Below, one piece after another: positions 9,723-19,253 of a stretch of 64,000 nt of DNA. The stretch lies in the NCBI RefSeq assembly GCF_001618145.1, contig NZ_LQNF01000017.1, positions 19,835 through 83,834 on the forward strand, in the 5' to 3' direction. The translations under genes and the position numbers were made by a program. How positions within the stretch are numbered: the first letter of the stretch is position 1; each line of letters opens with the position of its first letter. This DNA comes from Oceanobacillus damuensis (lineage in GTDB: Bacteria > Bacillota > Bacilli > Bacillales > Amphibacillaceae). A model generated the notes under the pieces. It worked only from the letters and a program-made list of their open reading frames with translations. It was not told where the DNA came from and searched no databases.

Positions 9723-10172
9723 ATGAGTAAAATTCAGCGTCATATCAAGATTCGTGAATTGATAACAGAAAATGTAATTGAAACACAGGATGAACTCGTC
9801 GATGAGTTGAAATCTCTAGGCTACAATGTGACGCAGGCTACGGTCTCCAGAGATATCAAAGAACTGCAGCTTGTCAAGGTTCCGACTGTAGCCGGTCAGT
9901 ACAAATATAGTCTGCCTGCCGACCAGCGATTCAACCCTCTTGAAAAGTTGAAGCGTCTCATCATTGATGCATTTGTGAAAATTGAGCATGCAAGTCATTT
10001 TATTGTTTTAAGAACGTTGCCTGGCAACGCCCATGCCGTCGGTGTTCTCATTGATAATCTCGATTGGGAGGAAATAATGGGCACTATTTGCGGAGACGAT
10101 ACTTGCCTGATAATTTGCCGGACACCGGAACAGGCAGTAGAAATCAAAAATCGCTTTATTGGAATGCTGTAA
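9723..10172 (+). CDS. argR: Arginine repressor / activator of arginine metabolism
   Basis: 149 residues. The N-terminal winged helix ([42 protein letters not shown]) recognises ARG boxes; the C-terminal domain (about 80-149) forms hexamers and binds arginine through the GDDT motif. It represses arginine synthesis and activates catabolism when arginine is abundant (AhrC in B. subtilis). A strong AAGGGGGTG precedes ATG. It lies 22 bases after yqxC and 33 bases before recN, as in related genomes. Confidence 0.96.
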   Translation: MSKIQRHIKIRELITENVIETQDELVDELKSLGYNVTQATVSRDIKELQLVKVPTVAGQYKYSLPADQRFNPLEKLKRLIIDAFVKIEHASHFIVLRTLPGNAHAVGVLIDNLDWEEIMGTICGDDTCLIICRTPEQAVEIKNRFIGML

Positions 10173-10205
10173 ACGATATTTTTTATTTTGAGGTGGTGAA
10201 AAACT

Positions 10206-11906
10206 GTGCTCACAGAATTGTCTATTCGGGATTTTGCAATTATTGATGAAATATCAATCACATTTAATGAAGGTTTGACCGTCTTGAGTGGGGAAACAGG
10301 TGCAGGAAAATCCATTATCATTGATGCGATCCAATTGTTGGCTGGCGGCAGGGGTTCTGTAGAATTTGTAAGACACGAAGCCAAGAAAGCCGAAATAGAA
10401 GGGTTGTTCATAATCGGCAATCGAAAGCACCCAATCTATACGGTGGCTGGCCAATATGGAATAGAAGTACAAGATGACCAAGTAGTCCTGCAAAGAACCA
10501 TCACTGCATCAGGTAAAAGCATTTGCAGAGTGAACAGCAAACTGGTAACTCTCGCTATATTAAGGGAATTTGGAAAGACATTGATCGATATCCATAGTCA
10601 GCATGAAACACAATCATTAATGAATTCTGATAACCACCTGGATTTTTTGGATATGTATGAACCTAAATTAATATCTAAAACAAAAGAAGAATATACGGAG
10701 CTCTACAATAAACTCGATACGCTGAAAAAAAGATACCAGAAGCTGAACGACAATGAACAGGAAATGGCTCATCGACTCGATTTACTCGAATTTCAGATGA
10801 GTGAGCTTGAACAGGCCAACCTTACACCAGATGAAGATGACTTGCTGGAGGAAGAGCGAAAATCGCTTGCGAATTTCGAGCGTGTCCATTCAGCTCTTCA
10901 AGACGCATACACTGCGTTGTATGGTGAGCAAAGAGGATTGGAATGGGTAAGTCAGGCCCAGATGTCCTTACAGGATAATAGCAAATATGATTCATTTATC
11001 GCAGAAAAATCAGAAGAAATTTCCAATCATTATTTCTCCCTGGAAGAACTAGCATATGATCTGCGAAGCCAGATTGACTCACTTCAGTTCGATCCCGGAC
11101 GCTTAAATGAAATCGAAGCAAGACTGGATGAAATAAACCGCCTGAAGAAAAAATACGGAAATACTGTAAATGAAATCATTTCCTATTCGGCTAAGATTGA
11201 AGAAGAAATCGAGCAAATTACAAATAAAGATTCCCATCTAAATACATTGCTTAAACAAATTGAAGAAACGGAAAAAGATGCTTTATTGGAAGCCGAGCAA
11301 CTGCATAATATACGTAAAAAGGCAGCTGAATCATTAACTAAAGAAATTTACACTGAACTGAAAGGACTTTACTTGGACAAGGCCTCTTTTTCCATTGAAT
11401 TTGAGAGGGAAGAAATACAATCCCAGCCGAAACTCCATAAAAATGGTTTTGATCAAATTAAATTTCTCATATCCACAAACACTGGTGAGCCTTTGAAAGA
11501 ATTGACAAAAGTAGCTTCCGGTGGAGAACTCTCAAGGATCATGCTTGCCCTTAAGAAAATTTTCTCGGCACACCATGGAGTCACAAGTGTCATTTTTGAC
11601 GAAGTCGATACAGGTGTAAGCGGCCGTGTCGCACAAGCAATGGCTGAAAAAATCCATCAAATATCTAATGATTCACAAGTATTGTGCATTACACATCTTC
11701 CACAGGTTGCAGCAATGGCTGATACGCACAAATTTATTGAAAAAAATGAAAAGGACAACCGGACTTCCACTCACATAAAAGAACTGAACGAAATTGAACA
11801 GATTGAAGAATTGAGCAGAATGATAACAGGAACTAAGTTGACGGAGACCGCAAAAGAGCATGCGAAAGAAATGCTGGAACTTGCTTCTTTATTTAAAACA
11901 AATTAA
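10206..11906 (+). CDS. recN: DNA repair protein RecN
   Basis: 566 residues. An SMC-like ATPase acting early in double-strand break repair. The Walker A motif GETGAGKS is at about 29-36, a long central coiled coil spans about 150-370, the signature ASGGELSRIMLALK follows, and Walker B is VIFDEVDTGVSG. The start is GTG 10206 with GAGGTGG upstream; homologues begin at this residue. The gene ends in front of a strong terminator. Confidence 0.96.
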   Translation: MLTELSIRDFAIIDEISITFNEGLTVLSGETGAGKSIIIDAIQLLAGGRGSVEFVRHEAKKAEIEGLFIIGNRKHPIYTVAGQYGIEVQDDQVVLQRTITASGKSICRVNSKLVTLAILREFGKTLIDIHSQHETQSLMNSDNHLDFLDMYEPKLISKTKEEYTELYNKLDTLKKRYQKLNDNEQEMAHRLDLLEFQMSELEQANLTPDEDDLLEEERKSLANFERVHSALQDAYTALYGEQRGLEWVSQAQMSLQDNSKYDSFIAEKSEEISNHYFSLEELAYDLRSQIDSLQFDPGRLNEIEARLDEINRLKKKYGNTVNEIISYSAKIEEEIEQITNKDSHLNTLLKQIEETEKDALLEAEQLHNIRKKAAESLTKEIYTELKGLYLDKASFSIEFEREEIQSQPKLHKNGFDQIKFLISTNTGEPLKELTKVASGGELSRIMLALKKIFSAHHGVTSVIFDEVDTGVSGRVAQAMAEKIHQISNDSQVLCITHLPQVAAMADTHKFIEKNEKDNRTSTHIKELNEIEQIEELSRMITGTKLTETAKEHAKEMLELASLFKTN

Positions 11907-11923
11907 TAAGGATAAAATTCTTT

Positions 11924-11957
11924 AAAAACCGGAAAATAAAGTAACCCCGGTTTTTTT
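11924..11957 (+). terminator. Terminator after recN
   Basis: Stem AAAAACCGG / CCGGTTTTT with a loop of about 14 bases, ending in a run of seven T; 18 bases after the recN stop. Confidence 0.85.
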
Positions 11958-12152
11958 GTTTACCTTTTTTAGCAATTTTAGCAAGCTGAATATTTTTTAA
12001 ACATGGAGAAACAGATACTTATACCAAATTCATCGTAAAAGGTACAGGAAAAGTTACACATATATCATAGGTTTCTCCAGTTTATTATATACCTGTCCAG
12101 GTCAAATTAGGAGTACGGAAACGGAGATATGTTGTGGGTTGGGAGGAGGAGA

Positions 12153-13394
12153 GTGATTCGATTGAAAAATAAAAAAATGAGGAATGTTAAAATATCGCTG
12201 AACAGCATACTTTTCATATTACTGTTCGCCTTTTCGATACTTCACTATGAGACGGGACAGATAAGTTTTGCTTACCAAAGTGACATTTCAGCATTTCAGA
12301 ATCAATCAAAAATCGAACTTCCAGCAAATGATACCAATATAGATGAAGTGAATGCGATAACTACTCAATCAACCGTTTTACCGATGAAGAAGGTCAGCAA
12401 CACGAATCTAAGTGAAATCAGAGTCATTCCGGGTGGACAATCCATCGGTGTGAAGTTAAGTACTCTCGGGGTTTTAGTCGTTGGACACCATCTAGTCAAC
12501 AGCGATGAAGGGATGTCATCTCCGGGGGAAGAAGCAAAAATAAATGTCGGTGATGTTATCGTCAAAATCAATGGTGATCCCATCAGTGACATGAACGACA
12601 TAAAATCTTACGTTGAAAAGGCTGGTCAAGATCACAATAAAATCGATTTGACCATTAAACGGGGAGAGAAAACAATGAACACTTCTCTTGAACCAGTACT
12701 CGATGAAAAAGAAAAAGAGTATAAAATCGGTCTATATATACGTGATTCGGCTGCAGGCATCGGTACAATGACATTTTACGATCCAAAGTCAAAAAAATAC
12801 GGAGCCCTCGGCCATGTAATTTCAGATATGGATACGAAAAATCCGATCGAAATTAACAATGGAACGATTGTCAATTCTTCTGTAACCTCCATTGAAAAAG
12901 GAAATAATGGAGTCCCCGGAGAAAAACAGGCAACATTTTCAATTGAACAAGATAAAATCGGAACCATAACCAAAAATACACCCTACGGTATATTTGGCAT
13001 TCTAGAGGAAAAATTAAAAAACCATAAATATGACAAGCCACTCCCAGTATCCTTATCACATGAAGTAAAAGAAGGACCTGCAAAAATTCTTACAGTTGTC
13101 GAAGATGAGAAAATTGAAGAGTTTGACGTTGAAATAGTTAGCAGTGTTCCCCAAAAGTTTCCTGCAACAAAAGGAATGGTTATTCAAATAACAGATCCGA
13201 AGTTATTACAAAGTACCGGAGGGATTGTTCAAGGTATGAGCGGCAGTCCAATTATACAAAACGACAAAATAGTTGGGGCGGTCACACATGTTTTTGTTAA
13301 TGACCCAACCTCTGGATATGGCGTGCATATTGAGTGGATGTTACAGGATGCAGGGATCATCCAAAAGAAAAACAACGAAAAAGATGCCGCATAA
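12153..13394 (+). CDS. spoIVB: SpoIVB serine peptidase (S55), signal for sigma-K activation
   Basis: About 413 residues. An N-terminal membrane/secretion helix ([17 protein letters not shown]), a PDZ domain (about 110-190) and an S55 peptidase domain with the catalytic histidine in GALGHVISD and serine in GMSGSP. It is secreted from the forespore into the intermembrane space and cleaves SpoIVFA, releasing pro-sigma-K processing. The start is uncertain: GTG 12153 and TTG 12162 both follow the GGGAGGAGGA site; ATG 12129 would translate it. A terminator follows, then spo0A. Confidence 0.95.
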   Translation: MIRLKNKKMRNVKISLNSILFILLFAFSILHYETGQISFAYQSDISAFQNQSKIELPANDTNIDEVNAITTQSTVLPMKKVSNTNLSEIRVIPGGQSIGVKLSTLGVLVVGHHLVNSDEGMSSPGEEAKINVGDVIVKINGDPISDMNDIKSYVEKAGQDHNKIDLTIKRGEKTMNTSLEPVLDEKEKEYKIGLYIRDSAAGIGTMTFYDPKSKKYGALGHVISDMDTKNPIEINNGTIVNSSVTSIEKGNNGVPGEKQATFSIEQDKIGTITKNTPYGIFGILEEKLKNHKYDKPLPVSLSHEVKEGPAKILTVVEDEKIEEFDVEIVSSVPQKFPATKGMVIQITDPKLLQSTGGIVQGMSGSPIIQNDKIVGAVTHVFVNDPTSGYGVHIEWMLQDAGIIQKKNNEKDAA

Positions 13395-13399
13395 ACGAA

Positions 13400-13436
13400 G
13401 CTTGTAGTGGAAAAATCCATTACAAGCATTTTTTTA
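13400..13436 (+). terminator. Terminator between spoIVB and spo0A
   Basis: Stem GCTTGTAGTGGA / TCCATTACAAGC (one G-T pair) with an A-rich loop, followed by ATTTTTTTAG. Confidence 0.85.
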
Positions 13437-13484
13437 GTAGTAATTTTTAAAATATTTGTTATACTATATTTATAAGAAATAAAA

Positions 13485-13491
13485 TTCGACA
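13485..13491 (+). promoter_or_regulatory. 0A box upstream of spo0A
   Basis: TTCGACA is an exact match to the Spo0A-P binding heptamer and sits 37 bases upstream of the sigma-H -35 element. This suggests feedback by Spo0A on its own gene, as known in B. subtilis. Confidence 0.6.
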
Positions 13492-13527
13492 AATCTTATT
13501 TTTTATTATCGAAAATCATCGTAAATT

Positions 13528-13554
13528 AGAGGAAAACAGAGTAAGTTAAAGAAT
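13528..13554 (+). promoter_or_regulatory. Sigma-H promoter of spo0A
   Basis: AGAGGAAAA (13528-13536) and AAAGAAT (13548-13554), separated by 11 bases, match the sigma-H consensus RnAGGAwWW / RnnGAAT. It lies about 100 bases before the spo0A start codon, equivalent to the sporulation promoter of B. subtilis spo0A. Confidence 0.72.
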
Positions 13555-13653
13555 TACAACTTTTTATTAATGTTTTTCTAATAAAAAGAGGATATTTCCA
13601 TTTTTTGTAGAATAAGTAAGAAGAGGATACCAGCATAAAGGAGGAAACATATT

Positions 13654-14433
13654 TTGGATAAAATTTCAGTTTGCTTAGTTGATGACAACAGAGAATTAAT
13701 TCAGTTGATGGGGGAATATTTTGAGGAACAGGATGATATTGAAGTCATAGGAACAGCTTATAACGGGCGGGACTGTATCACAATGCTCGGGCAGAAGGAG
13801 CCAGATGTCTTAATATTAGATATCATCATGCCACACATAGATGGTCTGGCGGTTTTAAATACATTACGTACAATGGAATTAAAAAATAAGCCACATGTTA
13901 TTATGCTTACGGCGTTTGGACAGGAAGAGGTAATGAAAAAGGCTGTGGATCTTGGAGCATCCTATTTCATTCTGAAACCGTTTGACATGGATAATCTGGC
14001 TGACCAAGTGAGACAGGTACAAGGTACGGCTTCAATAAGTCCGAGTATGGGTAAATCATCGAAAGTGGAAAGAAAGAAACAGGATTTGGAAGCCAATATC
14101 ACCAACATCATTCATGAAATCGGAGTTCCCGCTCATATTAAAGGATACATGTATCTAAGGGAAGCGATTACAATGGTGTATAACGATATTGAGCTGCTTG
14201 GTTCGATTACAAAGGTGCTTTATCCTGACATTGCAAAAAAATTCAATACAACAGCGTCACGGGTGGAAAGAGCGATTCGCCATGCGATTGAAGTCGCATG
14301 GAGCAGAGGGAACATTGATTCTATTTCGGCCTTATTCGGTTATACAATTAATATTTCCAAAGCAAAACCCACAAATTCCGAGTTCATCGCAATGGTTGCC
14401 GACCGCCTGCGCCTGGAGCATAAAGTGAGTTAA
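13654..14433 (+). CDS. spo0A: Sporulation master response regulator Spo0A
   Basis: 259 residues. The receiver domain (1-125) has acidic residues Asp10 and Asp11, the phosphoacceptor Asp56 (LILDIIMP) and the conserved Lys in ILKPFD. The C-terminal DNA-binding domain (about 145-259) contains the recognition region [19 protein letters not shown]. When phosphorylated through the phosphorelay it starts sporulation, for example at spoIIA further along this window. The start is TTG 13654, 9 bases after AAGGAGG. Sigma-H promoter and 0A box are upstream. Confidence 0.98.
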   Translation: MDKISVCLVDDNRELIQLMGEYFEEQDDIEVIGTAYNGRDCITMLGQKEPDVLILDIIMPHIDGLAVLNTLRTMELKNKPHVIMLTAFGQEEVMKKAVDLGASYFILKPFDMDNLADQVRQVQGTASISPSMGKSSKVERKKQDLEANITNIIHEIGVPAHIKGYMYLREAITMVYNDIELLGSITKVLYPDIAKKFNTTASRVERAIRHAIEVAWSRGNIDSISALFGYTINISKAKPTNSEFIAMVADRLRLEHKVS

Positions 14434-14484
14434 AAAAAGAAAAAATATTACCTTATCCAGGGGTAATATTTTTTCTTTTTTTTT
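14434..14484 (+). terminator. Terminator after spo0A
   Basis: Long stem AAGAAAAAATATTACC / GGTAATATTTTTTCTT around an 8-base loop, then a T run. It begins at the spo0A stop codon and looks usable in both directions. Confidence 0.85.
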
Positions 14485-14525
14485 ATGGCTGAATTGTCTA
14501 AATGAGAATGTTTTTATTGGCACAG

Positions 14526-15036
14526 TATATGTGAAATACGACGTAACTGCCTATTTGCGATAAATTTATAGCTGTTAATGGAAGCAAGCAACTTCGGCGA
14601 CCGCTCGTGGAAATACACTGCGCACATCCTAAGGCGGCTGGTGAGCCCCTTCAAGAATCACGCATTTCAGTGTCTCACCTATGCCTCTCTTCCCGTAGGA
14701 CAAGGAAAGCTTCGGCAGCGCTACATCGCACGCAGAAAAGAAAATGCAGATGCATTTTCAAGGAGTCTTCGTGTATTTCCCCGTGCTGGTTAGAGGATTG
14801 CTTATTATTATTTCATATATAATAGCTAAAATAACATCATACAACCACACCAGACCGGGATTGCTCCGGGCGGTGACTCCTGCGGGAATAGCACATGTCC
14901 GAAGACCCCGCAGAGTGGTTTTCTCGAGGAGGCTGAGGCCGTGCCCGCGGAAAGCATCCGCCCGGAGTGTTCCCGGACGGCAGCATAAGCACGTTTTTCG
15001 GGAATAAATCTACAGTTACTTCGCATTTTATATCAA
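14526..15036. repeat. Composite inverted-module element, copy 1
   Basis: Ends are related inverted repeats: left 14526-14550 (degenerate, GACGTAACTGC) and right 15012-15036 (AGTTACTTCGCATTTTATAT). Inside are two GC-rich modules in opposite orientation. A type I module on the minus strand (14577-14793) contains GAGGCATAGGTGAGACAC and GGCTCACCAGCCGCC. A type II module on the plus strand (14857-14983) has stem CTCCGGGCGG / CCGCCCGGAG (14864-14873 and 14958-14967) and core GTCCGAAGACCCCGCAG. The type I copy is interrupted by about 58 extra bases (about 14702-14760). It fills the gap between convergent spo0A and the aspartokinase gene. The ORFs in it are not genes. Confidence 0.8.
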
Positions 15037-15127
15037 CTGTGAAATAAGAAGCATAAAAAGCTTTTGAAAACAACTCTTTTAGCAGGTAGGGAAGTATAAA
15101 CTTACCACCCTGCATAAGTGCAACTAA

Positions 15128-15156
15128 GGTTGTCACCGAAAGGCTTGGTGACAACC
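15128..15156 (-). terminator. Hairpin behind the aspartokinase gene
   Basis: Perfect 10-bp stem GGTTGTCACC / GGTGACAACC with a 9-base loop, 20 bases beyond the stop of the minus-strand gene. The T tract on the minus strand is weak, so terminator function is likely but not certain. Confidence 0.5.
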
Positions 15157-15175
15157 AAGTTTTATAATAGTATGC

Positions 15176-16522
15176 CTACTCGAAAAAAGACTCATATAAA
15201 GCTTGGATGGCATCGTTAATGTCAGATGCATCAATACCAAACATCATGGACACTTCGGAAGAGCCCTGGTTGATCATTTCTATATTTACATTTGCTTTTA
15301 CAAATGCCGAAGTAGCCTTTTCTGCCACTCCTATTGTATTGACAAGCCCTTCACCGACAACCATGATTACCGCAAGATCCCTATGGATACTGACGGTGTC
15401 GACATGTAATTCTTCTTTTATACGATTCACTACGGTATTTTCCTTTTCAGCCGTAAATTGTCTGTCCCTGAATATTACGGACATGTCATCTATTCCGGAG
15501 GGCGCATGTTCAAATGAAATACCTTCATCTTCAAAGATACTTAATAATTTACGACCAAAGCCAATCTCGCGGTTCATTAGAAATTTGCTTACATATAAAC
15601 TGCAAAAACCTGTATCACTCGCAATTCCCACGACACACTTTTCATTTGCTTCCTTTTCTGCAACGATAAGTGTACCAGGTGCTTCGGGATTATTCGTATT
15701 TTTGATGCAGACAGGTATCCTTTCCCTGAATGCAGGAATCAATGCTTCATCGTGAAATACAGAAAAACCGGCATAGGAAAGTTCACGCATTTCTTTATAT
15801 GTTAAGGTAGTAATCTCCTTAGGGTTTTTCACAATTGTAGGGTTGACGGTATAGACGGAATCGACATCTGTAAAGTTCTCATACATTTCTGCTTTAACAC
15901 CAGCAGCTATAATCGATCCGGTAATGTCAGAGCCACCTCTGGAAAAGGTTACTAACTTATCTTCTTTTGTGTACCCAAAAAAACCAGGGATCACAAGAAT
16001 TCCATCTTTTTCATGCAAACTGTAAATTTTATCAAAGCTTTCTTTCAGTATTTGTGCATTTCCAGGTTCATCACTAACAATGATCCCTGCGTCTTTCGGA
16101 TTGATATAAGATGCAGATACATCTTGTGTATTCAGATAAGCACTAAGTATTTTTGCCGAACTATCCTCACCGATTGCTTTGATTGCATCCATTTTACTTT
16201 CTAAAGACCCTTCATATGCAAGCGCTGATTTAATATTATGCTCAATTTCAGCATACACGGAATCGGTAATCCCAAGTTCTTCAATAATCTCAGTAAAACG
16301 TTCTAAGATAGGTGCTAAATATGCCTCATAAGCATCACCGTTGTGGTAGGCTGTCCCAAGATCAATAAGCATATCTGTCATTTTCACATCGCCGCTGAAT
16401 CTTTTACCAGGCGCAGAAACGACAATGAACTTCCTTTTGGGGTCGCCTTTGATGATATTTCCAACTTTGATTAACTGTGTTGCATTTGCTACTGAGCTAC
16501 CCCCAAATTTTGCTACTTTCAT
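15176..16522 (-). CDS. Aspartate kinase, lysine/threonine-type isozyme III (YclM/ThrD-like)
   Basis: 448 residues. It phosphorylates aspartate in the first step to lysine, diaminopimelate, methionine and threonine. The kinase domain starts KVAKFGGSS and contains FSRGGSDITGS and YENFTDVDSVYTVNP. Two ACT domains follow, with NIEMINQGSSEVSMMFGI near the C-terminus. Overall sequence and length match the monofunctional isozyme III of B. subtilis (YclM), not DapG or LysC. It is on the opposite strand to its neighbours and is not at this place in B. subtilis. No L-box riboswitch is visible upstream. Confidence 0.92.
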   Translation of the reverse strand: MKVAKFGGSSVANATQLIKVGNIIKGDPKRKFIVVSAPGKRFSGDVKMTDMLIDLGTAYHNGDAYEAYLAPILERFTEIIEELGITDSVYAEIEHNIKSALAYEGSLESKMDAIKAIGEDSSAKILSAYLNTQDVSASYINPKDAGIIVSDEPGNAQILKESFDKIYSLHEKDGILVIPGFFGYTKEDKLVTFSRGGSDITGSIIAAGVKAEMYENFTDVDSVYTVNPTIVKNPKEITTLTYKEMRELSYAGFSVFHDEALIPAFRERIPVCIKNTNNPEAPGTLIVAEKEANEKCVVGIASDTGFCSLYVSKFLMNREIGFGRKLLSIFEDEGISFEHAPSGIDDMSVIFRDRQFTAEKENTVVNRIKEELHVDTVSIHRDLAVIMVVGEGLVNTIGVAEKATSAFVKANVNIEMINQGSSEVSMMFGIDASDINDAIQALYESFFE

Positions 16523-16593
16523 TACAAATCCCCCTGAAACAATAAATTTTTTACTAATATACCATATTTAAGCGAAAAATCGTTGAAATATAA

Positions 16594-16627
16594 CAAAAAA
16601 GGCGGATATTTTTATCCAACCTTTTTA
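16594..16627 (-). terminator. Terminator of the yqzF-like gene
   Basis: Read on the minus strand: AAAAGGTTGGATA, A-rich loop, TATCCGCCTTTTTT, giving a stem with a small mismatch and a T run directly after the stop codon. Confidence 0.75.
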
Positions 16628-16870
16628 GTTGCTATTATACTGATTATGATCCTTTGCATGCTTTTGTTTTTTTCTGTCTCTATAAATTATAAATCCCCCA
16701 AGAAAAAGAATGCCGAAAATAAACAGCAGGAGACCAAAAATGAACTGAATACTTGAGTAGAAGAAAATCGGATAAAAATCATCAAAAACGGTATCCCGCA
16801 TTAATTTTATTCCGAAGGCAGCAATGGCACCGGGTATAAATAGTATAAGTAAAGCAATAAATCTTGCCAT
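16625..16870 (-). CDS. yqzF: Small two-helix membrane protein, DUF2627 (YqzF)
   Basis: 81 residues. It begins MARFIALLILFIPGAIAAFG, followed by a short loop with GIKLMRDTVF and a second membrane helix (about 38-62) before a basic tail. This is the DUF2627 pattern, and in B. subtilis yqzF also lies next to bkdR. Function is unknown. It is divergent from bkdR, with about 150 bases between the start codons. Confidence 0.85.
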   Translation of the reverse strand: MARFIALLILFIPGAIAAFGIKLMRDTVFDDFYPIFFYSSIQFIFGLLLFIFGILFLGGFIIYRDRKKQKHAKDHNQYNSN

Positions 16871-16992
16871 TCATTATTCCCCTCTGATAATTAAATCTTA
16901 TAAGTTGACCGTACAGCTAAGTATACCAAATTATTTCAAAAATAGAAACGGACTTATGTTTGCTAATATCTGCATAATTAAGTAAAATAATA

Positions 16993-17010
16993 GCATGCAA
17001 ATACATGCAA
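16993..17010. promoter_or_regulatory. Possible BkdR self-binding site
   Basis: GCATGCAAATACATGCAA, a repeated CATGCAA motif 13 bases before the bkdR start codon. The same GCATGCAAATA string occurs at 19076-19086 in the presumed BkdR enhancer. A position over the ribosome site suggests autorepression (inference). Confidence 0.4.
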
Positions 17011-17022
17011 GGTGGTGATCTA

Positions 17023-19071
17023 TTGAAACGAGTACTTATTGTCGGTGCGGGCAAGGGAGGGAGTGCTGTCTTCCATCTCCTGCAAGAAACAGAGCGCATG
17101 CAAATTGCTGCTGTCGTGGACATAAATCAACATGCCAAAGGATTGAAACTTGCTTCACAGGCAAATATACCAATAGGTTCTGACTGGGAAACATGGATAG
17201 ACAGAAAAATCGATATCGTGATTGAAGCGACAGGAGACGAGCGTGTTTTGGAGGATATTATAGAGAAACGCCCCAGAAAAACGGTAGTTATACCTGGTGC
17301 TGTTGCTTATATCATCTCTGAACTACTCTATGAAAAGAACTCTCTTCTCGATCGGCTCAAATACCAGTCGAGGAGTCAGGAACTGATATTAGATCACATT
17401 CATGATGGCATGATAGTTATTGACAGAGATGAAACAATCAACTTTATCAACAAAAGTGCAGCAAAAATACTTCATAAAAAAAGAGAACAATTTCAGGGTA
17501 AACACATAAAGGAGCTCGTCGATAGCACAAGACTTCCGCATGTCCTGAAGACACAAAGAAAAGAAGTAAATCAAAAGCTTATCTTTGAGAATGGCAAAAA
17601 GGTTATTTCGACAAGAATACCAATCATTAATGAAGTCGGTGAACTGATTGGCGCGTTTGCAGTGTTCAAAGACATTACAGAAGTCATGAAGCTTGCTGAA
17701 GAAAATACGGATCTCAATGAAATAAAAACAATGCTGGAAGCGATCATAAAGTCTTCTGATGATGCAATCAGCGTTGTTGATGAAAATGGGAACGGACTAA
17801 TCATCAATCCTGCATATACCCGTGTCACAGGTCTCCATGAAGAGGATGTTATTGGCCTCCCTGCAACTGTAGATATTTCCGAAGGGGAAAGCATGCATAT
17901 GAAAGTACTCCAAACGAGAAGGGCAGTACGTGGAGCACGCATGAAAGTGGGACCTGCCAAAAAAGAAGTGATCGTTAATGTGGCCCCAATCATCGTTAAC
18001 GGAATTATCAAGGGAAGTGTCGGAGTACTGCACGATGTTACCGAAATCCAATCACTCACTAAAGAGTTAAAAAGAGCCCGGCAAATTATCCGGAATCTGG
18101 AGGCCAGATATACTTTCGATGACATTATAGGAAATTCTCCAGAAATGAAGCTGGCGCTGGAACAGGCTAAAGTTGGAGCAAAAACTCCCGCAACAGTGTT
18201 GTTACGAGGAGAGTCGGGCACGGGTAAAGAGTTGTTCGCCCACGCAATACATAATGAGAGTGATAGAAAACACAATAAGTTTATTAGAGTAAATTGTGCT
18301 GCCATTGCAGAATCCCTTCTGGAAAGTGAACTTTTCGGTTATGAAGACGGAGCTTTCACTGGTGCAAAACGGGGAGGGAAAAAAGGTTTATTTGAAGAAG
18401 CAAACCATGGGAGCATCTTTCTTGACGAAATTAGCGAACTATCGATAAATATGCAAGCAAAATTACTTCGGGTTTTGCAGGAGCATGAGATTGTCAGGGT
18501 TGGCGGATCCGAGCCAATATCCATAGACGTACGTATCATTACCGCAACAAATGTCAACCTCGAAAAAGCGATTATGAACAACACGTTTAGAGAGGATTTA
18601 TATTACCGTTTGAACAAAATGCCTATATTTATTCCATCGGTCAAAGAGAGATTGAGTGACTTACCAGAATTGATTCACCATATTATTCATAAAATCAACG
18701 AATCTTATGGCAGGCATGTCCGAACCATTTCAGAAGAGGCATTAACAGAATTAAAAGGCTATACTTGGCCAGGTAATGTTCGCGAATTGGAAAATGTAAT
18801 CGGTCGTGCAATGATATACATGGATATGAATGAAGAAGTCATCAAAAAGGAATACTTACCAGAGTTACGGGGAACTCCCAAAAAGGAAAACCAAACATCT
18901 TACATGGTTTCAGAGCAAAAAACACTTCAGCATGCGGTGGAATCGTTTGAAAAGGATTATATTTACCAAATATATAAAGAAAAAGATTTTAATAAAACGA
19001 AAACCGCCAAAGCATTAGGTATTTCCATTCGAAATTTATATTATAAGATGACAAAATATAATCTCGAATAA
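17023..19071 (+). CDS. bkdR: Sigma-54-dependent activator of branched-chain keto acid genes
   Basis: About 682 residues. The N-terminus is a Rossmann-like sensor ([13 protein letters not shown]), followed by two PAS domains (about 115-225 and 235-345). The sigma-54 AAA+ domain (about 365-600) has Walker A GESGTGKE and the sigma-54 contact loop GAFTGA. A Fis-type helix-turn-helix forms the C-terminus ([19 protein letters not shown]). It drives the bkd operon from the -24/-12 promoter found just downstream. The start is TTG 17023 after AAGGTGGTGA; ATG 17005 would translate that site. Confidence 0.95.
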   Translation: MKRVLIVGAGKGGSAVFHLLQETERMQIAAVVDINQHAKGLKLASQANIPIGSDWETWIDRKIDIVIEATGDERVLEDIIEKRPRKTVVIPGAVAYIISELLYEKNSLLDRLKYQSRSQELILDHIHDGMIVIDRDETINFINKSAAKILHKKREQFQGKHIKELVDSTRLPHVLKTQRKEVNQKLIFENGKKVISTRIPIINEVGELIGAFAVFKDITEVMKLAEENTDLNEIKTMLEAIIKSSDDAISVVDENGNGLIINPAYTRVTGLHEEDVIGLPATVDISEGESMHMKVLQTRRAVRGARMKVGPAKKEVIVNVAPIIVNGIIKGSVGVLHDVTEIQSLTKELKRARQIIRNLEARYTFDDIIGNSPEMKLALEQAKVGAKTPATVLLRGESGTGKELFAHAIHNESDRKHNKFIRVNCAAIAESLLESELFGYEDGAFTGAKRGGKKGLFEEANHGSIFLDEISELSINMQAKLLRVLQEHEIVRVGGSEPISIDVRIITATNVNLEKAIMNNTFREDLYYRLNKMPIFIPSVKERLSDLPELIHHIIHKINESYGRHVRTISEEALTELKGYTWPGNVRELENVIGRAMIYMDMNEEVIKKEYLPELRGTPKKENQTSYMVSEQKTLQHAVESFEKDYIYQIYKEKDFNKTKTAKALGISIRNLYYKMTKYNLE

Positions 19072-19073
19072 TC

Positions 19074-19112
19074 TTGCATGCAAATAATTGCATATATGCA
19101 TTTTATTGCATA
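19074..19112. promoter_or_regulatory. BkdR enhancer (upstream activating sequence)
   Basis: Dense TGCA repeats: palindrome TTGCATGCAA (19074-19083), then ATTGCATATATGCATT and TTGCATA. The block ends about 40 bases upstream of the sigma-54 promoter, a normal enhancer position for this activator class. Confidence 0.6.
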
Positions 19113-19153
19113 CCGTCTTTCCTGTTAAACCAGCAATTGGACTCAAAAAGATA

Positions 19154-19170
19154 TTGGCATGGGTTTTGCT
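19154..19170 (+). promoter_or_regulatory. Sigma-54 (-24/-12) promoter of the bkd operon
   Basis: TTGGCATGGGTTTTGCT fits the consensus TGGCAY-N5-TTGCW, with GG and GC separated by exactly 10 bases. It lies 84 bases before the bcd start codon and behind the BkdR enhancer. Confidence 0.85.
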
Positions 19171-19253
19171 ATATAATTGTGGGGATTTTAACATTCACTC
19201 ATCACAGAAGAATGCTTTACCAATGTACCATAGATAGATTAGGAGGAGTTCAC

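Noticed and set aside
14578..15154. Several overlapping ORFs on both strands (71-105 codons) in element copy 1
   Set aside because: They follow the GC-rich repeat modules, appear in all frames, have no ribosome site and recur as fragments in the other copies. They are by-products of the palindromes, not genes.
15207..15755. 182-codon plus-strand ORF opposite the aspartokinase gene
   Set aside because: Shadow of the clearly coding minus strand; no ribosome site or family resemblance.
17571..18305. 244-codon ORF antisense to bkdR
   Set aside because: It lies wholly within the well-supported bkdR gene and has a Ser/Thr/Leu-rich composition typical of a reverse-frame shadow.
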